64,000 nt of DNA from Bacteroidia bacterium (GCA_022180565.1 BQML01000002.1:1-64000); one strand, 5' to 3'. Counted from the first letter of the stretch, positions 30,045-39,185 are shown. Notes: generated by a model from the letters alone, not told the origin. Numbers and translations are program-made.

Positions 30045-31649
30045 CTACTTGGGTTTGAATTCGCTGATGATTCTTTCAATCTCTGATTCCGAAATTCCCG
30101 TGCCGAATTGTTTCGAGTCCTTTCCTTCCGCTTTCGGCCTGACCGGTTCGGATGTTGCTTTCTGCCACGCATTGCCGGCACGGGCCCGGATGCGTTCATC
30201 GATGACGTCCATCCAGGAACGCTGAGGAGGTGTTGGTGTTCGGCGGACATTGGTTTGTTGGGTTTCTTCGGCCGCAGCGGTATGGAGGGGCGGATTGATC
30301 GGGCGGGTTTCAAATGCCAGGCGCTTCACATTGATCAAATGTCGCGCCGAAACATTGTCCGAGATGATGGACCCGCCAAACGTGCCGGGTCCGAGCGTCA
30401 TGGACGGCGTGAGCTCGTTCGTGTAGCCCACAGCGCCAAGGGCGGCCTGAGTGTTCACCAGGACTCGGAACGCCGGCTTCTCAAGGCCGAATTTCAAAAT
30501 GACCTCGGAATCCGACGAGTGAATCACCATCGAGTGGCCGATGCCTCCGAAATTCAGCATTTCGATGCACCGTTCACAGCCCTTCTGCCATCCGTTGGCC
30601 GTCAAGAACGAGAGCACGGGGGAGAGCTTTTCGCGGGAGAGCGGGTACTCCCGGCCGATTCCGGAGATTTCGGCGATCAGGCAAGTCGTCTCACCCGAGA
30701 CGTCGAATCCCGCCTTCCGCGCGATGAACTGTGGCGGTTTGCCGACGATATCCGGATTGATCGCGCCGCGCTGATCGAACATCGTGCGGCTGAGTCGTTC
30801 ACGCTCCTCGGGTGACACAAAATAGGCCCCTTGTTTCCTGAATTCCTTGATAACTGCATCACGGATCGGCTCATCGACAATGACGCCGGATTCCGTCGAG
30901 CAGAGCACGCCCCAATCGAACATCTTGCCTGAAATGATATCCGCCACAGCCTTGCGGATGTTTGCCGTGCGCTCGATGAAGGCGGGAACATTGCCCGAGC
31001 CCACTCCGTAGGCGGGCTTTCCGGAGCTGTAGGCCGCCTTGACCATCGGATTGGAGCCCGTGGCGAGGATGATCGAGGTAAGCCTATTGCGCATCAGCTC
31101 GTTTGTGCCCTCGATGTGGCTTGCCGACATGCAGTTGATCAATCCCGCCGGCGCCCCGGCGGCTTCGGCCGCCTCGGCAACAACGCGTGCAGCCTCCAGA
31201 GTGCATTTGACCGCCCGCGGGTGGGGACTTGCCACAAAGCCGTTTCTGCCTTTGACAGAAATGAGAGCCTTGAACATGACCGTGGAGGTGGGATTGGTCG
31301 AAGGGATCAACGCGGCGACAACGCCCATCGGTTCTGCAATCTCAATGATGCGCTTTTCCTTGTCCTCAAAGATCACGCCAACGGTCTTAAGGTCTTTGAT
31401 GGATTCCCAGACTCTACGCGTGGCGAACTCGTTCTTCTTCTTCTTGTCCGCAGGCTTACCGAACCCGGTTTCCTCGTGAGCCAGCTTCCCCAGCCGTTCC
31501 GCCGCCGCAAACCCCGCATCGGCCATGGCCTTCACGATTCTGTCGACCTGTTCCTGACTGAATGCGCGGAACGCGCGCTGGGCCTCCTTTGCTTTCGCGA
31601 GGAGCGATCGGGCTTCCTGGACAGAGAGAAGATCGGTGTCGAGGGACAT
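30045..31649 (-). CDS. Acylating aldehyde dehydrogenase with probable encapsulation peptide
   Basis: The 534-residue enzyme belongs to the CoA-acylating aldehyde dehydrogenases (EutE/PduP/AdhE N-domain type), which convert an aldehyde and CoA to acyl-CoA with NAD. The catalytic Cys is Cys250 in GVLCSTESGVIV; IPSTNPTSTVMFKALI and TLGPGTFGGSIISDN are typical of the class. The catalytic domain ends near residue 455. A Pro/Thr/Gln-rich linker follows, then a helix near 478-500 and a final short amphipathic helix, SESEIERIISEFKPK (520-534), resembling encapsulation peptides that direct enzymes into bacterial microcompartments. No shell-protein gene is present in the window. It is expressed from its own predicted promoter. 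Confidence 0.88.
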   Translation of the reverse strand: MSLDTDLLSVQEARSLLAKAKEAQRAFRAFSQEQVDRIVKAMADAGFAAAERLGKLAHEETGFGKPADKKKKNEFATRRVWESIKDLKTVGVIFEDKEKRIIEIAEPMGVVAALIPSTNPTSTVMFKALISVKGRNGFVASPHPRAVKCTLEAARVVAEAAEAAGAPAGLINCMSASHIEGTNELMRNRLTSIILATGSNPMVKAAYSSGKPAYGVGSGNVPAFIERTANIRKAVADIISGKMFDWGVLCSTESGVIVDEPIRDAVIKEFRKQGAYFVSPEERERLSRTMFDQRGAINPDIVGKPPQFIARKAGFDVSGETTCLIAEISGIGREYPLSREKLSPVLSFLTANGWQKGCERCIEMLNFGGIGHSMVIHSSDSEVILKFGLEKPAFRVLVNTQAALGAVGYTNELTPSMTLGPGTFGGSIISDNVSARHLINVKRLAFETRPINPPLHTAAAEETQQTNVRRTPTPPQRSWMDVIDERIRARAGNAWQKATSEPVRPKAEGKDSKQFGTGISESEIERIISEFKPK

Positions 31650-31676
31650 GAAGCAAGAGAGTGTGAAAGTGTAGAG

Positions 31677-31705
31677 AAGGTAAATGAAAATCGAAGATTA
31701 CGCAA
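31677..31705 (-). promoter_or_regulatory. Predicted promoter of the aldehyde dehydrogenase
   Basis: On the minus strand TTGCGT (31705-31700) and TACCTT (31682-31677) have a 17-base spacer. The expected start is about 20 bases ahead of the ATG at 31649. The region 31650-31777 otherwise holds only low-complexity sequence. Confidence 0.4.
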
Positions 31706-31777
31706 GTGGATTTCCAATTGTCTATTTGCGATTTTCCATTGAAAGGGGAAGCCATCATTCGAACAAGGCCGTAAACA

Positions 31778-32554
31778 ATGAAACGCCGCCTCGATTGGCT
31801 GCTTCGCTCGAGAGGGATTCGGATTGCCCATGAAGACAGTTTCTTGATCGTCCTGGACAAGCCGGCGCCGTTTTTGGTGATTCCGGACCGGTACGACGAA
31901 TCCATCCCAAACATCTACCGAATTCTCAAAGACGAGTTGGGGGAGATCTTTGTTGTTCATCGAATCGATAAGGAAACAAGTGGTCTTGTCGTCTTCGCAA
32001 AGTCGGCCGAAGCGCATACACGATTGAGCGAGCAGTTTGAGGGAAGGGAAATCGGAAAAGTGTACGAGGCGATTGTGAGGGGCCGGCCGGAACGAGATCA
32101 GGGAATGATCGATCTTCCGATCCGCGAGAAGATTCGTGGCCTCATGTCGGTGGACAGGAAAAAGGGAAAACCTTCCATTACCCGGTACAGAGTCTTAAGG
32201 AGCTTCAGGGGATTCGCGCATCTTGAACTGCGGCCGGAGACAGGAAGGATGCATCAGATCAGGATTCACCTGAAAGCCATTGGCCTTCCGATTCTTTGCG
32301 ACTCTGCGTACGGGGGCGGAGAAGGGTTCCATCTGTCGGAAATCAAGGTAGGGTACCGGACGAAGGTGGAGGATGACGGGGAAGTGGAGGAGAAACCGTT
32401 GTTGTCCCGCACCGCCCTCCATGCATCCGGTTTGTCATTCCGCCACCCCTCCAATGGTGAAATGGTTGCATTCGCCAGCGACCTGCCGAAAGACATGCGA
32501 TCAGTGGTGAGAATGCTTTCGAAGTACGCGGGAAATCACCGGCGTGAATTGTGA
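31778..32554 (+). CDS. RluA-family pseudouridine synthase
   Basis: The 258-residue protein isomerises uridine to pseudouridine in rRNA or tRNA. The catalytic Asp is Asp64 in HRIDKETSGLVVFAKS; the later RPETGRMHQIRIHLKAIGLPILCDSAYGGG region is the second family signature. It lacks an N-terminal S4 RNA-binding domain, and has an insertion around residues 185-210 (KVGYRTKVEDDGEVEEKPLL) near the C-terminus. Which RNA site it modifies cannot be told from sequence. It is convergent with the methyltransferase gene. Confidence 0.9.
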   Translation: MKRRLDWLLRSRGIRIAHEDSFLIVLDKPAPFLVIPDRYDESIPNIYRILKDELGEIFVVHRIDKETSGLVVFAKSAEAHTRLSEQFEGREIGKVYEAIVRGRPERDQGMIDLPIREKIRGLMSVDRKKGKPSITRYRVLRSFRGFAHLELRPETGRMHQIRIHLKAIGLPILCDSAYGGGEGFHLSEIKVGYRTKVEDDGEVEEKPLLSRTALHASGLSFRHPSNGEMVAFASDLPKDMRSVVRMLSKYAGNHRREL

Positions 32555-32586
32555 AGACCGAAGCGAAGGGTGTTCTGCCGCAGGCA

Positions 32587-33222
32587 TCACATCCGGGTCC
32601 CCTCGACGATCACTGCATGTTCGGTTCTTTCTGCAAGCTCGATGTTTCGGATGTCCGGTATGGCGCTTTCGAAGGGTTGTTTTGGGGACGCTGAGAATCC
32701 AAGATCCGAGAGGATCTGAAGGAGAGAGGGAGCATCGTACATGCAGCGGTGTGGGAATTGCGTAAGGGGGGCGAGGATGTTCTTAAGCGGATGGGGTTTC
32801 CGTTCATAGAGCACTCCGAGACGCTCGACGAGCCTATCTGCTCTGATCGCCCCTTTGAGGTACTCTTCAATAATATGCCGGACATCGGGGACGATGATCC
32901 GCAGGATCCCGCCTGGTCCCAGCACCCGACGGCACTCGCTCAGAAAGTGCAGGCCTTCTTCGCGGGAAAAGTGTTCGAGCGTGTGTGAGGTGTAAATGCA
33001 TTCGGCGCTGTGGTCAGGCCAGGGGAATCGCTTCGTGAGGTCCGCTATCACGACACCCGGATTCCACTGCCGCACCAGGCCGTCCGAATCTACGTCGAAC
33101 ACCTTGAACCGGTTATTCAGAGGCCGGTACAGCGGGATCTTTGAAAGGCGCGCGCCGAGCGAGTAATCGACGTTTGTCCATCCTTCAGGTTGAACTCCAC
33201 CACATCCGAGATTGAGTTTCAC
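32587..33222 (-). CDS. Class I SAM-dependent methyltransferase
   Basis: The 211-residue protein starts directly at a glycine-rich SAM motif, MKLNLGCGGVQPEGWTNVDY, and continues with the LTKRFPWPDHSAECIYTSHTLEHFSREEGLHFLSECRRVLGPGGILRIIVPD pattern of Methyltransf_11-type enzymes that are common in surface-polysaccharide clusters. The substrate is not known. It lies upstream of nothing related: ruvB is 55 bases away on the same strand and a pseudouridine synthase is convergent. Confidence 0.85.
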   Translation of the reverse strand: MKLNLGCGGVQPEGWTNVDYSLGARLSKIPLYRPLNNRFKVFDVDSDGLVRQWNPGVVIADLTKRFPWPDHSAECIYTSHTLEHFSREEGLHFLSECRRVLGPGGILRIIVPDVRHIIEEYLKGAIRADRLVERLGVLYERKPHPLKNILAPLTQFPHRCMYDAPSLLQILSDLGFSASPKQPFESAIPDIRNIELAERTEHAVIVEGTRM

Positions 33223-33277
33223 AGAATTGTTCCAAAGGGTTCCGGCAGTGTCTCCTCACGGACCGCTGTCCGGGGGA

Positions 33278-34315
33278 TCAAAACAACGTTTCCTGCCCCG
33301 GAGGTCCCTTGCGGGTGATGCCGAAATGTTTGTAGACGAGCGGTGAGGCCTCCCGGCCGCGCGGGGTTCGCAGGAGGAATCCCTCCTGGATCAGATACGG
33401 TTCGTACACCTCCTCGATCGTACCAGGTTCTTCTCCGACTGCGACGGCCAGGGTGTTCAATCCCACGGGACCACCGCCGTACTTTTCAATGATTGTCCGG
33501 AGGATTCTCTTGTCCATTTCGTCGAGTCCGTGCTCATCGACTTCGAGCGCCTTGAGGCTATATTCCGCCACTTCCCTCGTAATAATCCCCTTGTACTGCT
33601 TCAACTTCTCGTCCGCCTCCGCAAAATCTCTGCACCGCTTCAGGAGCCTGTTGGCTATGCGCGGTGTTCCGCGTGCGCGCCGCGCGATTTCCATTGCCCC
33701 ATCGGCATCGAGGCGCACGTTGAGAATTCCCGCCGAACGTTGGATGATCTGGTACAGGTTCCCAGGCGGGTAGTAATCAAGACGGTTCGTCACTCCGAAA
33801 CGGGCCCTCAACGGCGAGGTCAGCAATCCTGCACGGGTTGTTGCCCCGACGAGCGTGAATCGCGGGAGGGAAATCTGAATGCTTCGCGCGTTCGGGCCCG
33901 AATCGATGATAATGTCGAGGCGGTATTCCTCCATGGCAGAATAGAGGTACTCTTCCACAACCGGATTCAGACGGTGGATTTCGTCTATGAAGAGAACCTC
34001 GCCTTCCTCGAGGTTCGTCAGAATTCCCGCCAGGTCACCCGGTTTGTCGAGGACCGGTCCGGAGGTGATCCTGATGCCTGTTCCCATTTCATGCGCAATC
34101 ACATAGGCAAGTGTGGTCTTGCCCAGGCCGGGGGGACCAGTCAACAAAACATGGTCGAGAGCTTCATTCCGCTGACGCGCCGCGGCAATGAAGATCTTCA
34201 GGTTCTCGACGATCTTTTCCTGTCCGATGAATTCATCGAAGGCCGAGGGGCGAAGGGTCTGGTCGAGCTCGAGTTCGTTCTCGAGGCGTTCGGGGGTTGT
34301 GTGGTCAGATCTCAT
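33278..34315 (-). CDS. ruvB: Holliday junction helicase RuvB
   Basis: The 345-residue AAA+ motor drives branch migration with Ruv[20 protein letters not shown], Walker [23 protein letters not shown], Walker [20 protein letters not shown], sensor 1 [20 protein letters not shown] and the C-terminal winged-helix [16 protein letters not shown] and [10 protein letters not shown] are all present. It follows ruvA by 57 bases and completes a ruvC-ruvA-ruvB order. Confidence 0.97.
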   Translation of the reverse strand: MRSDHTTPERLENELELDQTLRPSAFDEFIGQEKIVENLKIFIAAARQRNEALDHVLLTGPPGLGKTTLAYVIAHEMGTGIRITSGPVLDKPGDLAGILTNLEEGEVLFIDEIHRLNPVVEEYLYSAMEEYRLDIIIDSGPNARSIQISLPRFTLVGATTRAGLLTSPLRARFGVTNRLDYYPPGNLYQIIQRSAGILNVRLDADGAMEIARRARGTPRIANRLLKRCRDFAEADEKLKQYKGIITREVAEYSLKALEVDEHGLDEMDKRILRTIIEKYGGGPVGLNTLAVAVGEEPGTIEEVYEPYLIQEGFLLRTPRGREASPLVYKHFGITRKGPPGQETLF

Positions 34316-34372
34316 CGGTTTTGAGATGAAGTTCCGGGATTCTCCCCGATTCCATCATATCGTCAAGGACTC

Positions 34373-34972
34373 TCACTTGTTGCTTGTATGCTTCAGTGCC
34401 GTTTTGATCAATTCCTCGACAGACGTGCTGTTGGTTTCCGCTGATGCGGCTCTGACGGCACGTTCTGCCACCTGCCGCGAATACCCGAGGGAGGTGAGTG
34501 CGAGCAGTGCTTGTGTGCGCGGGTCTTCTTGTCCGGCTGATTGGATGGACACCGTGCCGGCTGTTTCGGCGCGGCCGATCCTGTCGCGCAGCTCGACAAC
34601 AAGGCGCTCAGCGGTTTTTCGTCCGACTCCCGGGATGGCAATCAACGCGGCGACATTGCCTTGCAGAATATAATTCCGCAACTCCGCGGCGGGGATGCCC
34701 GATAAGATCCCCTGGGCAATGCGGGGACCGATGCCTGTCACGGAGATCAAAAGCCTGAACAGGATCAGCTCGTCTTCCGTCGCAAAGCCGTAGAGTTGAA
34801 GCGCATCCTCGCGAACCTGCAGATGAGTGAGCAGCGTGACCGTGGATCCCGCGGTGCCCAGACCTTCGAAGGTCGACAACGGAATATTCACGGCATAACC
34901 GACTCCCTGAACGTCGATCAGGACTTCGGTTGGCGTCTTGGCTTTGAGGACTCCGGTGAGGGAGGCGATCAT
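34373..34972 (-). CDS. ruvA: Holliday junction helicase RuvA
   Basis: The 199-residue protein binds four-way junctions as a tetramer. The N-terminal OB fold (MIASLTGVLKAKTPTEVLIDVQGVGYAVNIPLST), the two helix-hairpin-helix motifs (VTGIGPRIAQGILSG and IPGVGRKTAERLVVELRDR) and the C-terminal domain III that contacts RuvB (ALLALTSLGYSRQVAERAVR) are clear. The ATG overlaps the ruvC stop by four bases. Confidence 0.96.
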   Translation of the reverse strand: MIASLTGVLKAKTPTEVLIDVQGVGYAVNIPLSTFEGLGTAGSTVTLLTHLQVREDALQLYGFATEDELILFRLLISVTGIGPRIAQGILSGIPAAELRNYILQGNVAALIAIPGVGRKTAERLVVELRDRIGRAETAGTVSIQSAGQEDPRTQALLALTSLGYSRQVAERAVRAASAETNSTSVEELIKTALKHTSNK

Positions 34973-35547
34973 GGTTGCTTAATGACCCGCTCGGGATGTT
35001 TGGCCACGAACGCCTTCCAGGCGTTGTTTCCGATGCGCCGCGCGCGTTTTCGAGATGAAGCCGCGACCGAACCCCGGCGTTGGAGATGACAAAGCGCGAC
35101 GGCCAGGGCGTCGGTGGCATCGAACAGCCTGGACTTGTTGCGCGAAGGAGCGATATCCAGCAACAAGCGGACCATGGCCTGAACCTGTTCTTTGGATGCC
35201 GCCCCGTTGCCGACAACCGCCTTCTTGACTTCGCGGGGGGAGTACTCGGCCGTCGGAATCTCCGAGTTTACCGCGGCAAGGATCGACACACCGCGGGCAT
35301 GGCCAATCTTGAGGGCCGACTGGGCATTACGGCCGTAGAAGGCCGTTTCGATGGCAAACTCGTCGGGATGGTACCGCTCAATCACGGTGCAGAGCGTGCT
35401 GTAGATCGTCTTCAGCCTGAGCGGCATTGACCTGGTACTGCGGTTTTTCACCACGTCATAGGCAAGCACGCGGGATTTTCCGTTCCGTTGTTCGATGACG
35501 CCGTAGCCTGTGACAAGTGTTCCGGGATCGACGCCGAGAATGATCAT
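34969..35547 (-). CDS. ruvC: Holliday junction resolvase RuvC
   Basis: The 192-residue nuclease cuts four-way junctions. Asp7 lies in ILGVDPGTLVTGYG; an acidic motif follows in AIETAFYGRNAQSALKIGHARG; the C-terminal acidic pair is in LFDATDALAVALCHLQR. The C-terminal tail after this is longer than in the E. coli enzyme and rich in Arg and Lys. No ribosome site precedes the ATG, and a TACTTTTG box lies only ten bases upstream, so the message may be nearly leaderless. Confidence 0.95.
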   Translation of the reverse strand: MIILGVDPGTLVTGYGVIEQRNGKSRVLAYDVVKNRSTRSMPLRLKTIYSTLCTVIERYHPDEFAIETAFYGRNAQSALKIGHARGVSILAAVNSEIPTAEYSPREVKKAVVGNGAASKEQVQAMVRLLLDIAPSRNKSRLFDATDALAVALCHLQRRGSVAASSRKRARRIGNNAWKAFVAKHPERVIKQP

Positions 35548-35554
35548 GACAAGT

Positions 35555-35562
35555 CAAAAGTA
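35555..35562 (-). promoter_or_regulatory. Candidate -10 element of ruvCAB close to the start codon
   Basis: Minus-strand TACTTTTG (35562-35555) lies nine bases ahead of the ruvC ATG, and is the same -10-like string seen at 1719-1724 and 63914-63919. No good -35 hexamer was found. The surrounding 35548-35611 spacer is A/T-rich. Confidence 0.35.
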
Positions 35563-35611
35563 AAAAATTAACCTCAAAATGAAAAAATTAAAAAAGGTCG
35601 TTCATCCCTCA

Positions 35612-37375
35612 TCATTCCACACCGGTAGTCTTGATGTCGCGCAATTTCAGCTGGGGGACGAGTTCGCCTGCAAAATCACTCTCGTCGATGGAAAAGGCCA
35701 GATCCACGCGTCGTCCGGCCAGGCGGTCAATGAGTCCGCCCAGATTGAAGCCAATGGCATCGAAAACACGGGTGTTCTGCCTAACCTTGAACCTGAGATG
35801 ATTGTTGCCCACGATTCGGGGCGATCCGACGATTTCGCCGTTGCGGACCGCAAACACGGGCCTCATGTTTCTCGGTCCGAACGGAGCAAACTGGTTCAGG
35901 ATTCTGATGAACTTGGGGGTCAGGTCCGACAACTCGATCGCTGCATCGATCCTGATCTCGGGAGTGAGCACATCATCCGTCAGCAGTTCCTTTGCCACAG
36001 CCGAAAAAGCTTCCTTGAATTCCTCGATGCGATCAACGGCAATGGTCAGACCCGCCGCGTGTTTGTGACCGCCGAACTGAAGCAGGGTGCTCTCACAGCG
36101 CTTCAGCGCCTGGTAAATGTCAAAACCCGCAACGCTCCGCGCCGAGCCCTTGGCCACGCCGTCGACGGTCGTGAGCATGATGGCTGGACGGTAGTAGCGC
36201 TCCACGAGCCGTGAAGCGACGATGCCGATGACGCCCGGATGCCAGGACTCCCGGTGAAGGACAATGGCCCCTTCCTTCTCCATATCCAGAAATCCCTCCA
36301 CCAGATCCTGGGCCTGCATAAAGGTCTCTTCGTCGATTCTTCGCCGATTCTTGTTCTCTTCCTCAAACACGCGCGCAAGCGTCAGAGCTTTCTCATAGGA
36401 ATCACAGGTCAACAGTTCCACCGCCCTGTTGGCGTCGCCCAATCGACCCACCGCGTTGATGCGGGGTGCAAGGATGAACACGATCTGTCCGGCTGTGATG
36501 CGGCCGGGTTTCAGTCCGGAGGTCTCGATCAGCGCCCTGATACCGGGACGAGGCTCCGTGTTGATCAGCTCCAGGCCCAGCTTGACCAATGTTCTGTTCT
36601 CGCCCGAGAGAGCCACAATATCTGCTGTTGAGGCGAGCGCTACGAAATCGAGATATCGCGCCAGGTGGTAGTCAGCGTCCTCTCCAAGGGCATGCACGAC
36701 CTGGTCCTGGGTTGAGAGGGCCTGGATGAACTTGAAACCCACGCCGCACCCGCACAGGTGTTTAAACGGATAGGTACAACCGGGCTTCAGGGGATTCAGG
36801 ATTGCGACGGCAGGAGGAAGCACCGGCCCGGGTTCATGATGGTCACAAACGATCACGTCGATTCCGAGCGACGCCGCGTACGCGACTTGATCCACCGCGG
36901 TGATGCCGCAATCGATCGCTATGAGCAGACGGACCCCTTGGTCTTTCGCCCGCCTGATTCCTCCGGGCGTCAGACCGTAACCATCCTTGATGCGGTCGGG
37001 GATGAACGATGTCACGCGGGCGCCTACGGCGCGGAGGAACATGAACAGCAGGGAAGCGCCGTTTGTCCCGTCGACATCGTAGTCCCCATAGACCAGAATC
37101 GGTTCCCCGTTTTTCACGGCCTTGAGGACTCGTTCCACTGCCACATCCATCCCGCTCATCAAAAACGGGTTGTGGAGGTCGTCGACGGTGGGACGGAAAT
37201 ACACCCGCGCCATTTCTTTTGTGGTGATACCGCGATGGACAAGGATCTCGGCGAGGATGGGGGAGATGGAAAGTTCGTCGGTGATGCGCTTAACATTGGC
37301 TTGGAAATCCACATCGGCTTCGGACGCAGAACCATTGGACCCGAAGTTCCACCGGTATTCTCGAACGGGCGACAC
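35612..37375 (-). CDS. recJ: Single-stranded-DNA exonuclease RecJ
   Basis: The 587-residue 5'-3' exonuclease has the DHH phosphoesterase motifs: ILVYGDYDVDGTNGASLLF (motif I), LLIAIDCGITAVDQV (II) and VIVCDHHEPGP (III, the DHH itself), followed by the DHHA1 domain with QFGGHKHAAGLTI and a C-terminal OB-like domain. The start is a GTG at 37375: it has an AAAGGAG ribosome site nine bases upstream, and the first residues VREYRWNF match RecJ N-termini. A longer frame to 37522 would run into the RNase P RNA gene and is rejected. Confidence 0.94.
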   Translation of the reverse strand: MSPVREYRWNFGSNGSASEADVDFQANVKRITDELSISPILAEILVHRGITTKEMARVYFRPTVDDLHNPFLMSGMDVAVERVLKAVKNGEPILVYGDYDVDGTNGASLLFMFLRAVGARVTSFIPDRIKDGYGLTPGGIRRAKDQGVRLLIAIDCGITAVDQVAYAASLGIDVIVCDHHEPGPVLPPAVAILNPLKPGCTYPFKHLCGCGVGFKFIQALSTQDQVVHALGEDADYHLARYLDFVALASTADIVALSGENRTLVKLGLELINTEPRPGIRALIETSGLKPGRITAGQIVFILAPRINAVGRLGDANRAVELLTCDSYEKALTLARVFEEENKNRRRIDEETFMQAQDLVEGFLDMEKEGAIVLHRESWHPGVIGIVASRLVERYYRPAIMLTTVDGVAKGSARSVAGFDIYQALKRCESTLLQFGGHKHAAGLTIAVDRIEEFKEAFSAVAKELLTDDVLTPEIRIDAAIELSDLTPKFIRILNQFAPFGPRNMRPVFAVRNGEIVGSPRIVGNNHLRFKVRQNTRVFDAIGFNLGGLIDRLAGRRVDLAFSIDESDFAGELVPQLKLRDIKTTGVE

Positions 37376-37474
37376 GACAGAAAGCTCCTTTCCCAAAACG
37401 ACTTTTCTGCGGAACGCAGCAAACCGCTTTGGTACCAGGGGGGTGTTGGTTGTGGTGAGTCGGATGTTACCGAA

Positions 37475-37886
37475 GGCAGGCAGTGGCGCCGATAAGCCGA
37501 ATTCTGTCTTTTCTCCGCGCAAACGGAGAAGAGGCAGTCATTTCTCTGAGCGACCTACCCGTCACGCTCTCTCCGCGAGCGGAGAGATCAGCCGGGCCGG
37601 CTGAAACCACCGAGGTGGAAACGCGACCTACATGGTCTTGCACCGGATGGGGTTTGCCTGGACCGCCGGCATTACTGCCGGTCGCGGTGGTCTCTTACAC
37701 CACCATTTCACCTGTTTCCTCCGCCCTGAGGCGGCGGATGTATGTTTCTGTGGCACTTTCCGTTCCCATGGGGTCTGGCCCATGGGACCCGGGCTTTCGC
37801 CCGGCATCCTGCCCTGTGGTGTTCGGACTTTCCTCTCCGGTTCGATTCGAGTCGAGCCGGAGCGACTGCCTGGCACCACTGCTGCC
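37475..37886 (-). ncRNA. rnpB: RNase P RNA (bacterial type A)
   Basis: Reading the minus strand, the GAGGAAAGTCCGAACACC core (37834-37818) is the universal 5' conserved region and ACAGAATTCGGCTTATC (37507-37491) is the universal 3' element. A GGTGTAAGAGACCACCG segment matches the second conserved region. The outer P1 helix can form between GGCAGCAGTGGTGCC (37886-37872) and GGCGCCACTGCC (about 37490-37479), and P3 is the CTCCGGCTCGA / TCGAACCGGAG stem. The ends are approximate. It is the catalytic RNA that trims tRNA 5' ends. Confidence 0.93.
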
Positions 37887-38020
37887 TTTGGTAACGTTAA
37901 TTAAACCCGTGACCTGCTTGGACATTTCTGCGGGCCTTCAAGCGATCTCGGCGGGCACTTACGTGCGCCTCTCCGACCGAGGTTTGTCATTGTTTCGGCC
38001 GTTCCCGGCCGCAAGCGCCA

Positions 38021-38437
38021 TCAATTTCTTACAGTACGCTTCAGGTTAATGCCCCTGTTAGCCAGATTGTCGGCCTCTGCATTTTCTTCGCGGGAAACAT
38101 GCCTGAATTCCACTTCAAACGGAACCGTGGCCAGCAGTTGTTGCACCTGGGCAAAGAGCGGTTTCAGGCCTGCATCTTTCACTTTGTAGGTCCCCTGAAC
38201 CTGGCGCACCATCAGCTCGCTGTCTGAATGAACAATGAGTCGTGTGCATTTGGTTTCCTGTGCGAGCCTCAAACAGGTTATCAATGCCGTGTACTCTGCC
38301 ACATTGTTGGTCGCAGTTCCAATATAATCCGAAAGCGCAACGATGACGTTTCCGTTTTCGTCCTTCAGCAAAACTCCAACGCCGCTTTCCCCCGGGTTTC
38401 CCCGCGACGCGCCGTCGGTGTGGGCGATGACCGTCAT
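38021..38437 (-). CDS. Ribonuclease HI family protein (short, RNase HI-like)
   Basis: The 138-residue nuclease cleaves the RNA strand of RNA-DNA hybrids. The four active-site acids are Asp8 (TDGASRGNPG), Glu48 (NNVAEYTAL), Asp72 (VHSDSELMV) and Asp123 (NAEADNLANRG). The Trp-rich basic protrusion of E. coli RNase HI is absent, placing it with the short Bacillus/archaeal-type enzymes. It overlaps the upstream zinc-ribbon gene by four bases, and the rnpB gene follows downstream. Confidence 0.9.
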   Translation of the reverse strand: MTVIAHTDGASRGNPGESGVGVLLKDENGNVIVALSDYIGTATNNVAEYTALITCLRLAQETKCTRLIVHSDSELMVRQVQGTYKVKDAGLKPLFAQVQQLLATVPFEVEFRHVSREENAEADNLANRGINLKRTVRN

Positions 38438-39162
38438 ACAGCGGCAACACTGTTGACAATCTCGTCGGAGACCAGGATTCGTCCGCAGTGTTCACACTGG
38501 ATCAGTTTGATGTTCTTTCTGAGCTCGAGGACCGTTTGCGGAGGAATACGCTTGAAGCATCCGCCGCAGGCATTCCGTCGGACGGGAACGACGGCCTTGC
38601 CATCCTTGGCCTGACGGATTCGATCGTACCTTCGCAGGTCACCCTTGTCAATGCGCACAACCAGTTTTTCCCGCTCGTGGCGGAGTTTCAGTTCTTCTTC
38701 TTCATGCTCTTTGTTCACAAGCGCAAGCTCGGCCCTCCGCTCCTCCAGCTCTTTCTTCAGGCTCTCGAGGTCAGGTCCAATCTTTTCAAGGTCCTGTTTT
38801 GCCACGGTGACCTTTCCCTCAACCGCCTCCATTTCTTTTTGCAATTTGTTGATTTTGTCCTGAGCGGCATCAATCTCCCGCGTCAGCGCGTCGTACTGCT
38901 TGTTGGTTTTGACCTGGAACTGCTGACTCTTATATTTTTCGATGGTTTCGCGGAGGGTGACGATCTCCACGTCTACAGCATCGCGTTGAACGATGGATTG
39001 GCGGATGAAATCCTCAAGTTCCTTCCGGGCGCGTTCTTTGCCCTCGATGCGCGATTCGAGGTCCGCAACCTTGTGCGGAAGATCCCCCTTCATCTCCTGC
39101 AGGTCATCTAAACCTGAATCAACCTGCTGGAGACTGAACAGCAATCGCAAACGATTTTCCAA
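38434..39162 (-). CDS. Coiled-coil protein with C-terminal C4 zinc ribbon (DUF164-like)
   Basis: The 242-residue protein is a long antiparallel coiled coil (about residues 1-180, heptads rich in Leu, Glu and Lys) followed by a zinc ribbon with CGGC and CEHC pairs (NACGGCFKRIPPQ, IQCEHCGRIL). This matches the zf-RING_7/DUF164 family, some of whose members bind nucleic acid. The start is a TTG at 39162 because AAGGAAG lies six bases upstream; no ATG fits. A Nif3-family gene precedes it and the pair is a common association, but the exact function is unknown. Confidence 0.85.
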   Translation of the reverse strand: MENRLRLLFSLQQVDSGLDDLQEMKGDLPHKVADLESRIEGKERARKELEDFIRQSIVQRDAVDVEIVTLRETIEKYKSQQFQVKTNKQYDALTREIDAAQDKINKLQKEMEAVEGKVTVAKQDLEKIGPDLESLKKELEERRAELALVNKEHEEEELKLRHEREKLVVRIDKGDLRRYDRIRQAKDGKAVVPVRRNACGGCFKRIPPQTVLELRKNIKLIQCEHCGRILVSDEIVNSVAAV

Positions 39163-39185
39163 TGCATGCTTCCTTTCTTGCCTTT

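Noticed and set aside
29383-32554. Bacterial microcompartment shell genes near the aldehyde dehydrogenase
   Set aside because: No BMC shell, pdu or eut gene is present in the neighbourhood or the rest of the window.
35579-36214. Plus-strand frame opposite the recJ 3' end
   Set aside because: It mirrors RecJ coding sequence and has no family features.
37376-37522. Longer RecJ N-terminus
   Set aside because: It would extend into the RNase P RNA gene, and the GTG at 37375 has a proper ribosome site and matches RecJ ends.
37483-38049. Open frames of about 60-190 residues across the RNase P RNA
   Set aside because: They are shadows of a structural RNA with conserved P RNA motifs; no family resemblance.
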